A DNA stretch of 64,000 bases, from NCBI GenBank assembly GCA_035235625.1, contig CP141146.1, positions 9,294,501-9,358,500 on the forward strand. The letters are read 5' to 3'. Below, in pieces: positions 1 through 11,457 of this stretch; position 1 is the first letter of the stretch; every line of letters starts with the position of its first letter. Made by a program: the position numbers and the translations under genes. The notes below the pieces were generated by a model. That model was given only the letters and a program-made list of their open reading frames with translations. It did not search any database and was not told the origin of the DNA. The DNA is from Saururus chinensis. Lineage: Eukaryota > Streptophyta > Magnoliopsida > Piperales > Saururaceae.

Positions 1-197
1 TGACTTGATTCAACCCATGGAGTATACATGTTCTACACAGGACTTAAATCAAAAACATGTCTTTTTGGACCAACCAAGTTCCGATTAATTCACCGAGAGA
101 TTAATCTAGCATGCAATCTCAACCATTGCATACAATTGATTAATGCCGGTTAAACATCGGTAAAACTTCGTCCATGAATATTGATCCATGATGCATG
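1..197. other. unassigned left-edge sequence
   Basis: AT-rich sequence to the left of the outer LTR boundary. I see no coding frame, primer-binding site or polypurine tract here. Whether it is host DNA or part of a larger element cannot be told, because the window begins inside it. Confidence 0.3.
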
Positions 198-450
198 TGT
201 AACGTCCCTCGTATTTTCGAATAAAAGAAAACAATTTTTGAAAACGTAACAAAGTTTAATTACAATTGCCAAGGATCACCGTGTACTAAAATAGTAATTA
301 CAACATACTTTGTATTATACAAAGATTTTCAAAATTGGGCATCACATGCCTTTGTACATTGGTCAATACAATAATTTACATAAAGTACAAAAACAGCAGT
401 ACAAGACTGTAATTTAAAGAAACCCTTCGTCAACTCCTTTAGATTCGAGT

Positions 451-455
451 GAAAC
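451..455. repeat. target site duplication, left copy (GAAAC)
   Basis: GAAAC immediately precedes the TGTAACGCCC terminus of the solo LTR and is repeated directly after its other terminus. Confidence 0.8.
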
Positions 456-1103
456 TGTAACGCCCGAGATTTTTCACACATTTTCCTTAAAATTCACGGA
501 AAATTTTTGCAATATAACGTCTGTAAATCGGAGGAAAAATGACGAAACCAAAACCTGATAAAACAGTTTATAATTTAAAACATAAAACATCCACATACGG
601 TCAATCATCGTACGGCCAAAGCAAATATCCTCAGGCGCTACTCGAAAACACACGTACGAATAAATTCTGCTATGATCATAGACTTTTAAATACAAATCAC
701 TCTCCCAGGCATCCCTGAGTACAAGTCCCATAACAGTCCACTGACTGATCCAAATGAAAGTCCAGAATAAATATCTTATGTTCTCATCTCACCCAATACA
801 GGAGATCGTGGCACAAACAAACTCGCAAACAGTCAAGCTGATACCTGAGTCAACGGGAATCAATCCACCGCTGAAACGAGCGTCCATCACCAGGAGCTCT
901 CCGCACAACCTGCAAAACTTCCCGTACAACGGGGCTAAAAATAGCAGGGTGAGTATTTTCATACTCAGTAGGAAAATACTCAGTAGGGGAAACCCCAAAC
1001 AGTGAACTCACAAGTTCAAAAATGCATGCATCATGCAACTCAAACATGAAGCAGTCAACATAATATAATCATAACATGCTCAAACGCATACGATCATACT
1101 AAA

Positions 1104-1212
1104 TGCACTATCGTGCCAAAGACATACCAAATGCACCACCGTGCCAAAATCATATCAAGGCATCATCGTGCCAGAATCATACCGAAGGCACCATCGTGCC
1201 AAAACATACTAT
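1104..1212. repeat. 27-29-bp tandem repeat, about 4 copies
   Basis: Successive units start near 1104, 1133, 1160 and 1188, each with a core like GCACCATCGTGCCAAAA followed by an ATACC-type tail. It lies inside the solo LTR. Confidence 0.7.
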
Positions 1213-1239
1213 TCAATCAACTTACACAAACACCCTTAT

Positions 1240-1510
1240 CCAGGGTCATACAACTTACTCGTACCACCGTACGCATACTCATACAGCATACGCATACTTG
1301 TACGACCTTACTCGTACAATCGTATGCTCACTCATACAGCTTACACATACATGTACGATCTTACTCGTACAATTAGACTCGTACGACCTTACTCGTACAG
1401 TCTGCACAAAATCATACTTACTGTCTTACTCAAAACCATATTCTCACAATCGTACTCATACTCTTACAGTCGTACTCATAATCGTACACATAATCGTACA
1501 CATATCAACG
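1240..1510. repeat. degenerate CGTAC/ACTCATAC-rich tandem array
   Basis: Imperfect repetition of short units such as TTACTCGTACAAT and ACTCATACAGC over about 270 bases inside the solo LTR. Three overlapping reading frames here are by-products of the repeat. Confidence 0.6.
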
Positions 1511-1735
1511 ACCACTGAAGCTCATTACAACTAATAAGCTCCAGCGTCGAAATGGAAAAGAATGCCACTGGGGCAACACCTTAACCTCCGGGGAGTGACT
1601 AGACGCCATGGACTTTTCCGAAGGTAAGGCACACCAATGCTCATGGGGCACTGGATCAAACAGGTAAGAGTAGATCCATGATACTACTTACCTGAGCGCG
1701 CAAACATAAACACCCACACATAAGGGGTCATACGG

Positions 1736-1838
1736 TTGCCCACCATAATGGGTCTTATAGTGCCATAGAATCGCCCACCATAATGGGTCTTATAGTGCCA
1801 TAGAATTGCCCACCATAATGGGTCTTATAGTACCATTG
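1736..1838. repeat. 35-bp tandem repeat, about 3 copies
   Basis: The unit begins CACCATAATGGGTCTTATAG at 1741, 1776 and 1811 (35-bp spacing) and is nearly identical in each copy. It is inside the solo LTR. Confidence 0.85.
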
Positions 1839-1913
1839 CCACTCTTGGGCAGAAAACATACAATGCCACTTGGGCAGAAACGTACAGTGCCACTCTTGGG
1901 CGGAATCATACAA

Positions 1914-2225
1914 CGCTCTCAACAGAGCATCAAACGTCTGGGCTTACACATCACACAGACCAAATCAGAAACATACGTCGCTCTTAGCAGAGCATCAGAC
2001 GTCTGGGCTTCATACAGCACGCAGACAAACTCAGAAACGTACACCGCTCTCAACAGAGCATCAAACGTCTGGGCTTACACAGCACACAGACCAAATCAGA
2101 AACGTCGCTCTCAGCAGAGCATCAGACGTCTGGGCTTCATACAGCACGCAGACCAAAACAGAAACAACGTCGCTCTCAGTAGAGCATCAGACGTCCGGTG
2201 CTCTACATAGCACACAGACAACATC
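1914..2225. repeat. 61-66-bp minisatellite, 5 copies
   Basis: Units begin CGCTCT at 1914, 1979, 2045, 2106 and 2171 and contain AACAGAGCATCAAACGTCTG or a close variant. The copies abut with no unique spacers, so this is a minisatellite inside the LTR. Confidence 0.85.
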
Positions 2226-2965
2226 CCGCAGGATAAACACCATGGCAAGACCTGATAAACGCTCGGCCAACTCATCAGCGGCCAGCTCAAACACGAAACT
2301 TAATCCGTCGAACCCTCAGGTCTCAAACTCACAACGCTATCATTAGCTGTGCTTATAATTCAAGTTTGAATTAAGTATATTATGCGGTACAATTATGCCA
2401 CACAAACTCACAGTCCTCGACTGGTCAAACTGAAGCTGAGCCCGATCGAAACCCAAGTTCGTCAGGGCAGCAGACTTCACTTACCCGTCCACATCATGGA
2501 CAAAACTCATCGTACAACAAACCCTTACAGTCTTACACTTCGCCATCCATCTTATGGCCAAAACCTCTTACACTGACATCCTCAAATAACGCTCCTCAGA
2601 GCCAACCCAGTTGTCGCCCTCTTACTTATATCTCACTTATTATACTTACTTTTCACTTCATAATCTGTACGTTATGCTTGTACAATTATGAACCCTCTTA
2701 CTGTCTAACAAATGCCCAACATACAATCCACCCCAAACTGATCCATTCTAATCCTTGCCCGTCATGCTCAAATCCTCTGTCATACGCTTACACAACCGCA
2801 TCCAAATTCAGACAGAGCTCCTGTCACCTCTTACTGTCCATCGCTCATACTTCTGCCCACATACACTTACGCACATCCAAAGCATAGGCAAAATGCCATC
2901 ATACATACGTATGTCTCACACATACGTACAACATATACATACGGTCATACATACATAACTTACAA

Positions 2966-3245
2966 ACATGCATGCTAGCCATCACTAGCACATGCATACA
3001 CACGTCAAACGTGCACGCTAGCCATCACTAGCATATGCATACATTCACACATACATCAAACATGCACGCTAGCCATCACTAGCACATGCATACATCAAAC
3101 GTACACGCTAGTCATCTCTAGCACGTGCACACACACATTCATACATACTTCAAACATGCACGCTAGCCATCACTAGCACGTGCATAACCCATACATAGCA
3201 TACTGGCATATTTGCTAGCCATCGCCAGCGCATACATAATCCACA
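2966..3245. repeat. minisatellite with palindromic GCTAGCCATCACTAGC core, about 6 copies
   Basis: The core GCTAGCCATCACTAGC recurs at 40-75-bp intervals with CATGCATAC linkers. Each core is an imperfect palindrome, so the array could fold into serial hairpins. It lies inside the solo LTR. Confidence 0.8.
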
Positions 3246-5105
3246 TCCATAAAACATGCATACATCTCATGCATATCAATCATACCATACAATCATGCTT
3301 ACACACACCTCATGCAATCGGATCGTTGCTTAACATCCAAGCATGGAATCATACAATCCTAGCATCCTGCTACTCATTCAAAGCATGCTTCATGAATTTA
3401 CGAGTTCAAAGCTCCCCTACCTCGTAATCATGACATTCGATGGCGAGCACACGACGGTGGCGGCGTCGGCAGCGGAGTTGGCGGTCAAACCGTTGCCTAG
3501 CTGAGAGAGCTGCTGTCCCGAGGATTTTAGGATGCGCCGGAACTATCACGGCCAAACAGAGTGTCAGAACTCAAAGCGGTAAAACCCGCGATCCACGGCG
3601 GCACACCAGGGTGGCCGGGAGAAATGTCAAGCTAACATATGTGGCGGTGCGACCCAAAGTCGATGGTGTACACTGAAGATCGGCCGGTGGCTAAAACGTG
3701 CTCAGCCGGCCACAAAGACGTCAAAATCGGCCGTGGACAGCACCCAACGGCAACGATTCCAGTCAACAAAGGCCCACATACGGGCGGAGAGCGTGGGGCA
3801 ACGCTCGAGAATCAAAGGAGAGGTGGAGGACGGCTCTAGTGATCAACTCCACTCGGTGGCAAAGCCAACCGATGGTTAGGCGGCACGAATGCGGCGCCTA
3901 AACCCAGAAGTACACGCATGGCCACATGCACACGCGGCCCAAAGGGCGGGGGAGAGGGCTGAAAGGGGGCGACCCAAGGCCCACAAAAGCCAACAGGGCT
4001 AAGGCCCTAACAGTGGCCAATCAAAGCGGCGACATCGCCTATCGCCACCCACAACCAAAACCCATGGTGCGGGCAGCTGTGCATCTCGCACGGTATAGGG
4101 CAATGACAAGCGGCCCATTCTGAGCGGTAATATAATTAGGCCAAGTGGGGCTGACCCTCACTGTCGCCGAGCTGGGGCAGAGCCCATAATGGCCAAATAG
4201 CATACGGCTCGCCGAGGACCATAGCCCAAGACGCACCCAAAGCGTCTAATTGGGCGGAGCATGGCAATAGGGGCGAGGCGGGGTCGGAAACGGCAACCCC
4301 CTACCAACACCGGGTCGAGGTAGGCTGGATGGAGTCCTACCGGTGGCCGGACAACAACCGGAAACACACCGGCGTCCAAAACATCCCACGGACAGTGAGA
4401 TGTGAATAGTAACAAAAACCCGACCAAAAGATCGGTAGCTCACCACGGAGCGAAGAAAGCATGGCGGCGGCTCCAGCCAGTGTCTATGGGTTCCTAGCGG
4501 CCAACTAAACATAAGTCTAGTTGAGCGGCCGCAAACGATGTCAAAATCGTACACCCATAGTGCAAAAACGGGATTGAAGGAGAGAAAAACCCGAAAAAAG
4601 GTTCGGTACCTCGTGGAGGAGCAAAGAGGCCGTGGCGGCGGTCATGGTCGGTACCTACGGACTCGTGGCGGTGAGGCAAAGCGGATCCTGATAAGAATCA
4701 ACGGAATCCGACGACGGAGGAGGGAGAACGAAGCGACCGGATATGCCCTCGGGTTTTCTCTTCTCCTCACAAAACGCCATTTTTTTCTTCTGTAAGTTTC
4801 TGGAACGAAACTTACTGTGGTCGGCTTAAAAGCCATGATTTCACTATTCACCTTTTTTATTTTTACATCTATGTCCCCAATGCGCGTTAACTCACTGGTT
4901 ACGCGCTATAGCTCCAAACTTCGCACCGTAAGCGCGTAGCGAGGCCCGTGGCCCGCGACTAAGCCCCACACCCGACTCTACGGGTATAAATACGGGGAAA
5001 AGATACAAATACCCATACGCTGAAATGTCACATTTTCCTGCCGAAAATGAGCAGAAAAATGGCAGAAAAATCCCAGAAAATTGTAGAAAAATTAGGGACC
5101 TTACA

Positions 5106-5110
5106 GAAAC
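5106..5110. repeat. target site duplication, right copy (GAAAC)
   Basis: GAAAC directly follows the GGGACCTTACA terminus of the solo LTR and matches 451-455. Confidence 0.8.
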
Positions 5111-8100
5111 ACCTGCAGAGTCTGAGGGTAGGTGAGTAAATTCATACTCAGTAGGACGGATTAAGTTCTAAGAATAAGCTTCGTGCACATATCGTGCCAT
5201 TTTTTTTTGAAATCATTTAGAAAATCTGAAAACACGATCACAGAATGTCGCAATACCAGACGACTTACACCCGCGCCAATGGGGCGACGCGAGACAGAAA
5301 GGAAGGGATTTACCCATGACATCCCAATCCTGTGTGCGCCAGATGCCAAATTTGGCGGTATCCAAAACCATAATAATTCTTAGCTCTGAGGAACCGAGAA
5401 CTATCCAGATGGCACGATTGCCCAAAACTTGAAGAAATTTTTGAAAAGAGGAGATGATTTTAAAGTCAGAGCTTTTGTTTTCATAAAGTAACAGAAAACT
5501 TTTAGTAAAACTTTAGCGAGTAAAAATCTCGGCATATGATTAGAATTTAAAGCTACCTACCTATAATATGTGCAAAATATAACGAGATCTCCTCGTAGAG
5601 TAAAGAAAGTCCCGCCTTAAGATATCAGCCTTTGAGCGAGAATTTTGGCAGAATAACCACTCCAACGCGTAGAATGCCCTTGATTTAGTGGGGTAGGGCT
5701 CTGGAACGGGTTAAAAAGGGTTTCAAATGGTCTGGAAACAGTAAAAAGATGAAAGGTGAAGATTAGGGAAGGGGCACATTTTTTGAGGTCATAGAGGGGT
5801 CGTCTCGAGAAAATAACACTTCCGGTACGTAGAGCACCCTTGATTTAGTAGGAAACGGGCTTAAAACATGTAAATCGGACTTAAAACGGGTCGGGAATGG
5901 TGAAAATAGTGAAAGAGGATGAATATTGGATGTGGGTGAAAAACTGGCCGGAGAAGGGCTTAAATAGGGGAGGAGGAGGCGTTTTCCAGCGGGCGCCGCC
6001 GAAACTGGGTGCTCGCGTGACGAATGCGCGTTCGTCACATGTGCGGTGACGAGCACACGTTTTTCACCGTGAACGCGTGCCTGTCGCGCGTTCGACGCGC
6101 ACGCTGCGCCGCGCCGAGCCACCGATCCGAAAATATATATTTTTTATTTATTTTTTTTTCAACAAAATTCCAAAAATCGTAACTTCCTATCCTGAACTCG
6201 GTTTTGCGCGTTCTGGGTACCGTTAAGCTCGTATTGACAAGCCCTATGAGACTAGACCACTTAAGAATTGTTTTACCCAAATTTCAGAAGTGGGTCCCGC
6301 CGATTGAACACATTTCCCGATGTCGTAACTTTTGTTCCCGACCTCTGATTTTCGCGTTTTAAGACTTATTACGCTCGTCTCCACGAGCTCTAACCAACAC
6401 TCAGGAAATAAAATATATAAGAAAATCATGTTAGAATTTATGGTTATTACAGCATGATAGCATAATACATCCGTGAGCAAGACCTACGTGGGTTCCAACA
6501 CATGAAACGTGCTCCCAATTAGTCCCCTCATGCACCATAATCAAGGCATAATTAACTACAATTTTATAGTAGATTCCTCATTTGTGTGTGTATTCATGCA
6601 TAATCTAAGCACATGACCAATGCTTAAACACATTCAAAATAATGATTCCAAACTAAAATCAAAGCGAAATCTACCATAAAACTTAAATCCATCTATGTGA
6701 AATCAAATATTCACTCCCACAAACATGATTTTCTCACACATTAAGCCACAACATGATCACATCAATTACCCATAAACCAGCCTCATTATAAGAGAACTCA
6801 TCTCACCATTTTCCATATAATATCCCTGCTATAAACATATTCTAATCACAAGAATTTCAACATTCAAAAGTTCAAGGTACTTTAATATCAACATGCATAA
6901 TTATCAACATAATATAATGCCACATGACTACACTTAAACACATTCCATAAACTTTCATAATCAATTCTACACTTTCAGTAGCCTAATTTCATCATAAAAC
7001 ACCTCCCATAACCATTAGAATTATTAAATGGAGTAAAACAATTAAATGTGCATAAGTTTCAAAAATGACAAAAATTGTTGTGTAGCCGATCGATAGCCCT
7101 GTCAGGCTATTAGATCGACTAAACTGAAAATTTGCCAAAAATATAGTGTTGTCGATCGATCGCCAACAAAGCAGTTTTGACCTTCTTCTTCAATTCGAAA
7201 ATCAAAACCGAAACACCATGAAAATACCTTCTTCATTCATGGTATCAAACACTACTAAAAACTCATCAAACCTTCTAGAATACTAATCTAAACCATTCTA
7301 AGACAAAACCCTAAGAAATCAAAGTAAAAGATTAGCATTTATTAAACCCACTATTAGAGTCCTAATCAAGCAAATCTAATTTGAATAAAATCATGAAAAA
7401 TAAGATTTTTACCACCCAAAACTGAGATGAAGAACCCATTACATTTCCTTGTTGATTTGGGTCGGAATGAACCTTCAATCTCTAACACCTTCCAAAAATA
7501 CGATTTTAAGTTAACACACAACTAATCTCGATTTAGCTTTAAAAATTCAAAAGTAAACATTAGATCTAGGGTTTTAGAATCAGTAGTTTTATGCTTTCAA
7601 AACGAATTGAAATGATTGGGGAAGTCAAGACTAAGAAAAGTTTAAGAAAAACCTAGAGATTAAATCAAGATTAAGCCAAACTCACCTCTAATAGTTTCTT
7701 TTCTTTTTATAGGATGGGTTGGGCTATACCTAAATGAAATATGGGGTAGAAATAGAGTTTTTAACTAAAATTAAGAAATTTTACAATTTAACCCAAAATT
7801 AGGTCTACAAAAATTCTAAATTTTTTTATAGTTTCTCCCATTGATATCTGGGGTAATTTGGTCCAAAAACCTCAATTTTGTCGGTAGGGCCCACAAGGGG
7901 TCCTGCCAAACCCTAATTTTCAAAAATTACAAAAAATTTTAAAAAATCCCAAAAATTCAGGTTTGACCCAAAATCACTTAAAACTAATAACTGTGAAGTT
8001 GGTTTTGATTAAAACCTTTAAAAACCCATGTATTTTAGAAAATCAGCGAATTTAATCAAAAAACACTTAAACCATACGATAATCGATAAATAACCATTAA

Positions 8101-8131
8101 AATAGACCGTTTCAAGATGAGGGATCTTACA

Positions 8132-10337
8132 CTATTAGTGACACTCTCTTCTGAAAGTCACTAATACAGGTGCTATTAACTTTTCCCGCCTCCCTCTCTC
8201 TCCACTCTCTCTCTCTACCCTCTTTCATAACCTTCTCTCTCTACCCTCTCTCATTCTTTCTCTCTCCCCTCTCTCCCTCCTCTCTCTCCACTCTATCTCT
8301 ACCCTCTTTCTCAACCTTCTCTCTCTACCCTCTCTCTCTATCTCTCCTCTCTTCTCTCTCTACCGTCTCTCCCCTCTTATCTCTCTTTCTCTCTACTCTC
8401 TCCCCTCTTTCTCTCTCTTCTCTCTCCTCACGCTCTCTCTAATTTATTTTTTTTAAATAATTTATAATTTAAAATTTTCTCCTCTCCCCTCTCTCTACCC
8501 TCACCATCTCTCTCCTCTCTCTTTTCCTCTCTTCTCTCTCTCTTCTTTTCTCTCTCATCTCTCTCTCCCCCTTCTCTCTCTTGTCTCACTCTCTCTCCTC
8601 ACCTTCTCTCTCCTCTCTCTACACTCCCTCTCTCCTCACTCCACTCCCTCTCTTTCTTCTCTCTCTCCTCACCCTCTCTCTACCCTCACTCTCTCACCCC
8701 TACTAGTTCTTGTATATTAATTTCTTTTTAAATAAACAATACTATTAGTGTCACTACTATACTAGTAGCAACGCATAAAGCTATACATTGCTACTAACTT
8801 AGGGTATAAGCAACACATAAACATGTGCGTTACTACTTCCCAAAGGTTTTAGCGACGCATAAAGCTATGCATCACTAATATACTTTTTTATTTTTTATTT
8901 TTTTAAAATAATTTATCATTAAAATTTCCTCTCCACTCTCTCTCCTCTTTCTCTCTCTCTTCTTTTCTCTCTCATCTCTCTCTTCCCTCTTTGTCTCTCC
9001 TCACCCTCTCTCCTCTCTCTCTACACTCTCTCTTCCATCCTCTCTCTCCTCTTTTTCTCTCTCCTCATCCTCTCTCTCTACCCTCACTCTCTCCCCCCAC
9101 TAGTTCTTGTATGTTAATTTTTCTAAAAATAAAAAATATTATTAGTGACCCGTAGAGTTATACGTCACTACTAACTTAGGGTAGTAGAGATGCATACACA
9201 TATGCGTTACTACTACTCAAAGGTTTTAGCGATGCATACACATATGCGTTACTACTACTCAAAGCTTTTAGCGATGCATAAAGCTATGCATTGCTAATAT
9301 ACTTTTTTATTTTCTTTAAAATAATTTATAATTTAAATTTTTTTCTTCTCCCCTCTCTCCTCTGTCTCTTATCTCTCCTCTCTCTCTCTCTCTCCTATTT
9401 TCTCTCCCTTCTCTCTCTCTCTCCTCACCTTCTCTCTCTACCCTCTCTCTCCTCACCTTCACTCTCCCCTTTCTCTCTCCTCACTCTCTCTCCTCACCCA
9501 CTCTCTCCTCTTTCTCTCTCTTCCCCCTCTCTCTCTTCTCTATCTCTCTCTTCCCCCCTCTCTCCTTTCTCTCTCTCTTCTCTATCTCTCTCCTCACTTC
9601 TCTCTCTCCCCTCTCTCTATCACTCTCTCTTCCTTTTATCTCTTTTATTATACATTATATTTTAAATTTTATAAGCAAATTTAAGAAATAAAATATATTA
9701 TATATAAATAGTAAAAGTTTAATCTATTATTGACACTACAATTTATTAAAAATTTAATATTTTTTTATTATATATACAAATAGTAAATATTGAATAACAT
9801 ATATTATATTTAAGAAGTTTATTTTTATTTTTTAATATTTATTTATTAAATAAAATTAATTAATAAAGATAATAGCAACACTTGTTTAAAAGCGTCACTA
9901 ATAGTTCTTGTTTTAATTTTTTATTTTAAATTTATTACTATTAGTGACGCTTTTATAAAGCATCGCTAATAGTATCGCATGTTAATAAGCGTCACTATTA
10001 TTAAAACCATTGGCAACACTTAAGAAAAAGTGTCGCTAATAGTTCTTATTTTTTTCTTTTTTAAAATATATATTATTGAGCGACGGTTGTTTAAACCGTC
10101 ACTAATACCGTAATTATTAGCGACGTTTATTAGAAAGCATCGCTAATATGGTTAGTATTAGCGACGCTTTAAATTAAGTGTCACTAATATATGATTATTA
10201 GGGATGCGTATTATTATGTGTTGCTAATAGTTCTTTTTTTGCGACGATTTTGTATGCATCGTAAGTAGCATTTTTTAGCGATGTTTGTGTTTGCTTTGCT
10301 AATAAATGTGTCGCTACTAATACATTTTGTTGTAGTG
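8132..10337. mobile_element. CACTA-like non-autonomous element
   Basis: The right end read on the minus strand is CACTACAACAAAATGTATTA, a typical CACTA-superfamily terminus. The last 450 bases carry many short inverted GCGACG/CGTCGC sub-repeats (for example around 9950, 10080, 10120 and 10160), as in CACTA subterminal regions. The left terminus is unclear: it lies close to the LTR end at 8131, where a CACTATTAGTGACAC string overlaps the LTR's final CA. No transposase frame is present. The right terminus is supported by comparison with the inverted-repeat copy at 27.66 kb, where the element is absent and homology stops exactly at this point. Confidence 0.6.
8170..9650. repeat. three CT-rich blocks in roughly 0.4-kb tandem units
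   Basis: Long CTCTCT-type polypyrimidine tracts (about 8170-8445, 8475-8700, 8928-9100, 9340-9645) alternate with a conserved linker containing AGCGACGCATAAAGCTATGC and an AT-rich stretch. The linker recurs near 8850 and 9265. The S/L-rich frames on the plus strand here come from the CT runs and are not genes. Confidence 0.8.
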
Positions 10338-11457
10338 CTACTTTTGTCCCAAATAATAATACGTAATTTTTTTTACTTTTCCAAAATTATTTTCAACAAA
10401 TGTTGCTCATCCTAAAAGCATAACTTTATGCGACAAAACAATTTTGTCCCAAAAAAAGGAATGTATTTGCAAAGAAATTACTATTGTGGCAAATAAAAAT
10501 ATATAAACATTTTTCCAAAGTTTTAAAACATGTCATCTAGTGAACTCGACTAATATTCATGGATGTCGCCTCTTGGCAATTAGATAAGAGGTGATGTAGT
10601 TAGATAGGCTCGGAGAGGCATCGATGACCATGACCAAGTAGGGTAGCCATGGTAGGAATCTAGTAACTTAGTACTCCCTCTCTCCTACATTAATAGCTCC
10701 ATTTGGCAAATAAGTTTGTTCCATATTAATAGCTCCACTTTGTTCCATTCAAGTTGTTGGGTACTTACAAAAAGTATCATAAGCGTATTTTGCTTTGTTT
10801 TAGAAGTGGGCTTCATCATTCAATAAAAACTACTATTTTCTCAAATGTAGCAATTAATATAGGACAGAGGGTGTATATAATAAGAGTTTAAACTTATACA
10901 TGTCATGTTCTTTATTTGGAGTAGTATTTTTTTAATTAGCCTTGCATGTATTTAATAATTAAGTATAATGAAGAACTCAAATGTAACATTAATATGATTA
11001 TATTTAAATTATTAAGAATTCATGAATAAAGAAATGATACTTGAGTTACGTTATGGAGAAACAAAAAATGTCTTTTATGCAAATGTATTACATTTAAAAA
11101 TTAACCAAACCTCTTACAAATAGTTGGTTGAGGGACTTCATCCATGACATATCTACAAATTGGTGAACAAAATAATTCGATCAGATACAACCACAAACAC
11201 CTCAAATATAGCTCAAACATTTAGACAATATATGTCCACAAATAATGTAATAACCAGAAATTTTGAAAAGTATTTTAAAATATATTTTTTAATTCAAATA
11301 TTGACCGCAAAATGTTTTGATTTTATATTAAATTGATTTTGGAGTGTGTGTGTGTGCTTGTTTGTTGTATTAGAGACTTAGTTGAACTTTTAGACATTAG
11401 TAAACCCAACCCGTCGACTTTAGAGTTTCTTACCTTAGTACTTTAAAAATAGTATAC
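10338..11457. repeat. inverted repeat, left arm
   Basis: This 1.1-kb stretch reappears as its reverse complement at 26448-27665. Matching blocks include the GATGACATG region, the embedded Stowaway-like MITE, a TTTAGACATGTCATGGATGAAG-type block and the LTR start TGTAATAACCAGAAATTTTG at 11247. The match ends at the CACTA terminus on one side and after AAAAATAGTAT on the other. Confidence 0.8.
10674..10873. mobile_element. Stowaway-like MITE (within inverted repeat)
   Basis: It begins CTCCCTCTCTCCTACATTAA and ends GGACAGAGGGTG, with TA dinucleotides on both sides (10672-10673, 10874-10875). This is the pattern of Tc1/mariner-type Stowaway MITEs. There is no coding capacity. Confidence 0.65.

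Larger units (their letters stand above)
456..5105 (-). mobile_element. 4.65-kb solo LTR with 5-bp target site duplication
   Basis: Read on the minus strand it begins TGTAAGGTCCCTAATTT and ends CTCGGGCGTTACA. It is flanked by the identical pentamer GAAAC at 451-455 and 5106-5110, exactly the target duplication size of LTR retrotransposons. No gag or pol frame lies inside, so this is a single LTR left after LTR-LTR recombination. It is long for an LTR and contains at least five tandem-repeat blocks between 1.1 and 3.25 kb, plus a GC-rich block (about 3430-4760). The short frames in that block look like chance frames. It is inserted into the outer LTR, so it is the younger of the two. Confidence 0.8.
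198..8131 (-). mobile_element. outer LTR (Ty3/gypsy-like), interrupted by a nested LTR
   Basis: On the minus strand the sequence begins TGTAAGATCCCTCATC at 8131 and ends GAGGGACGTTACA at 198, the TG...CA ends usual for plant LTRs. It is split at 455/5111 by the nested solo LTR, leaving roughly 3.3 kb of its own sequence. A motif of the form TACTGAGTAT...ACTCACC (5131-5155 on the plus strand) is shared with the nested LTR at 949-988, so the two families are related. The 5-bp flanks (GCATG before 198, CTATT after 8131) do not match. I see no primer-binding site or polypurine tract beside it. It may be an old solo LTR with a degraded or recombined flank. Assignment to Ty3/gypsy is by general resemblance only. 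Confidence 0.5.

Noticed and set aside
1914..2225. Regularly spaced repeats resembling a CRISPR array
   Set aside because: Units abut without unique spacers, no cas genes are present, and the genome is a plant nuclear genome.
1103..2346. Several overlapping frames of 87-158 codons
   Set aside because: They are by-products of minisatellite arrays in the solo LTR, where repeats keep more than one frame open.
3440..4795. GC-rich frames on both strands
   Set aside because: They lie within the solo LTR, overlap each other in several frames because of high GC content, and show no known domain.
8170..9665. Ser/Leu/Pro-rich frames of 90 and 124 codons
   Set aside because: They arise from CTCTCT tracts inside the CACTA-like element, with no start context or conserved domain.
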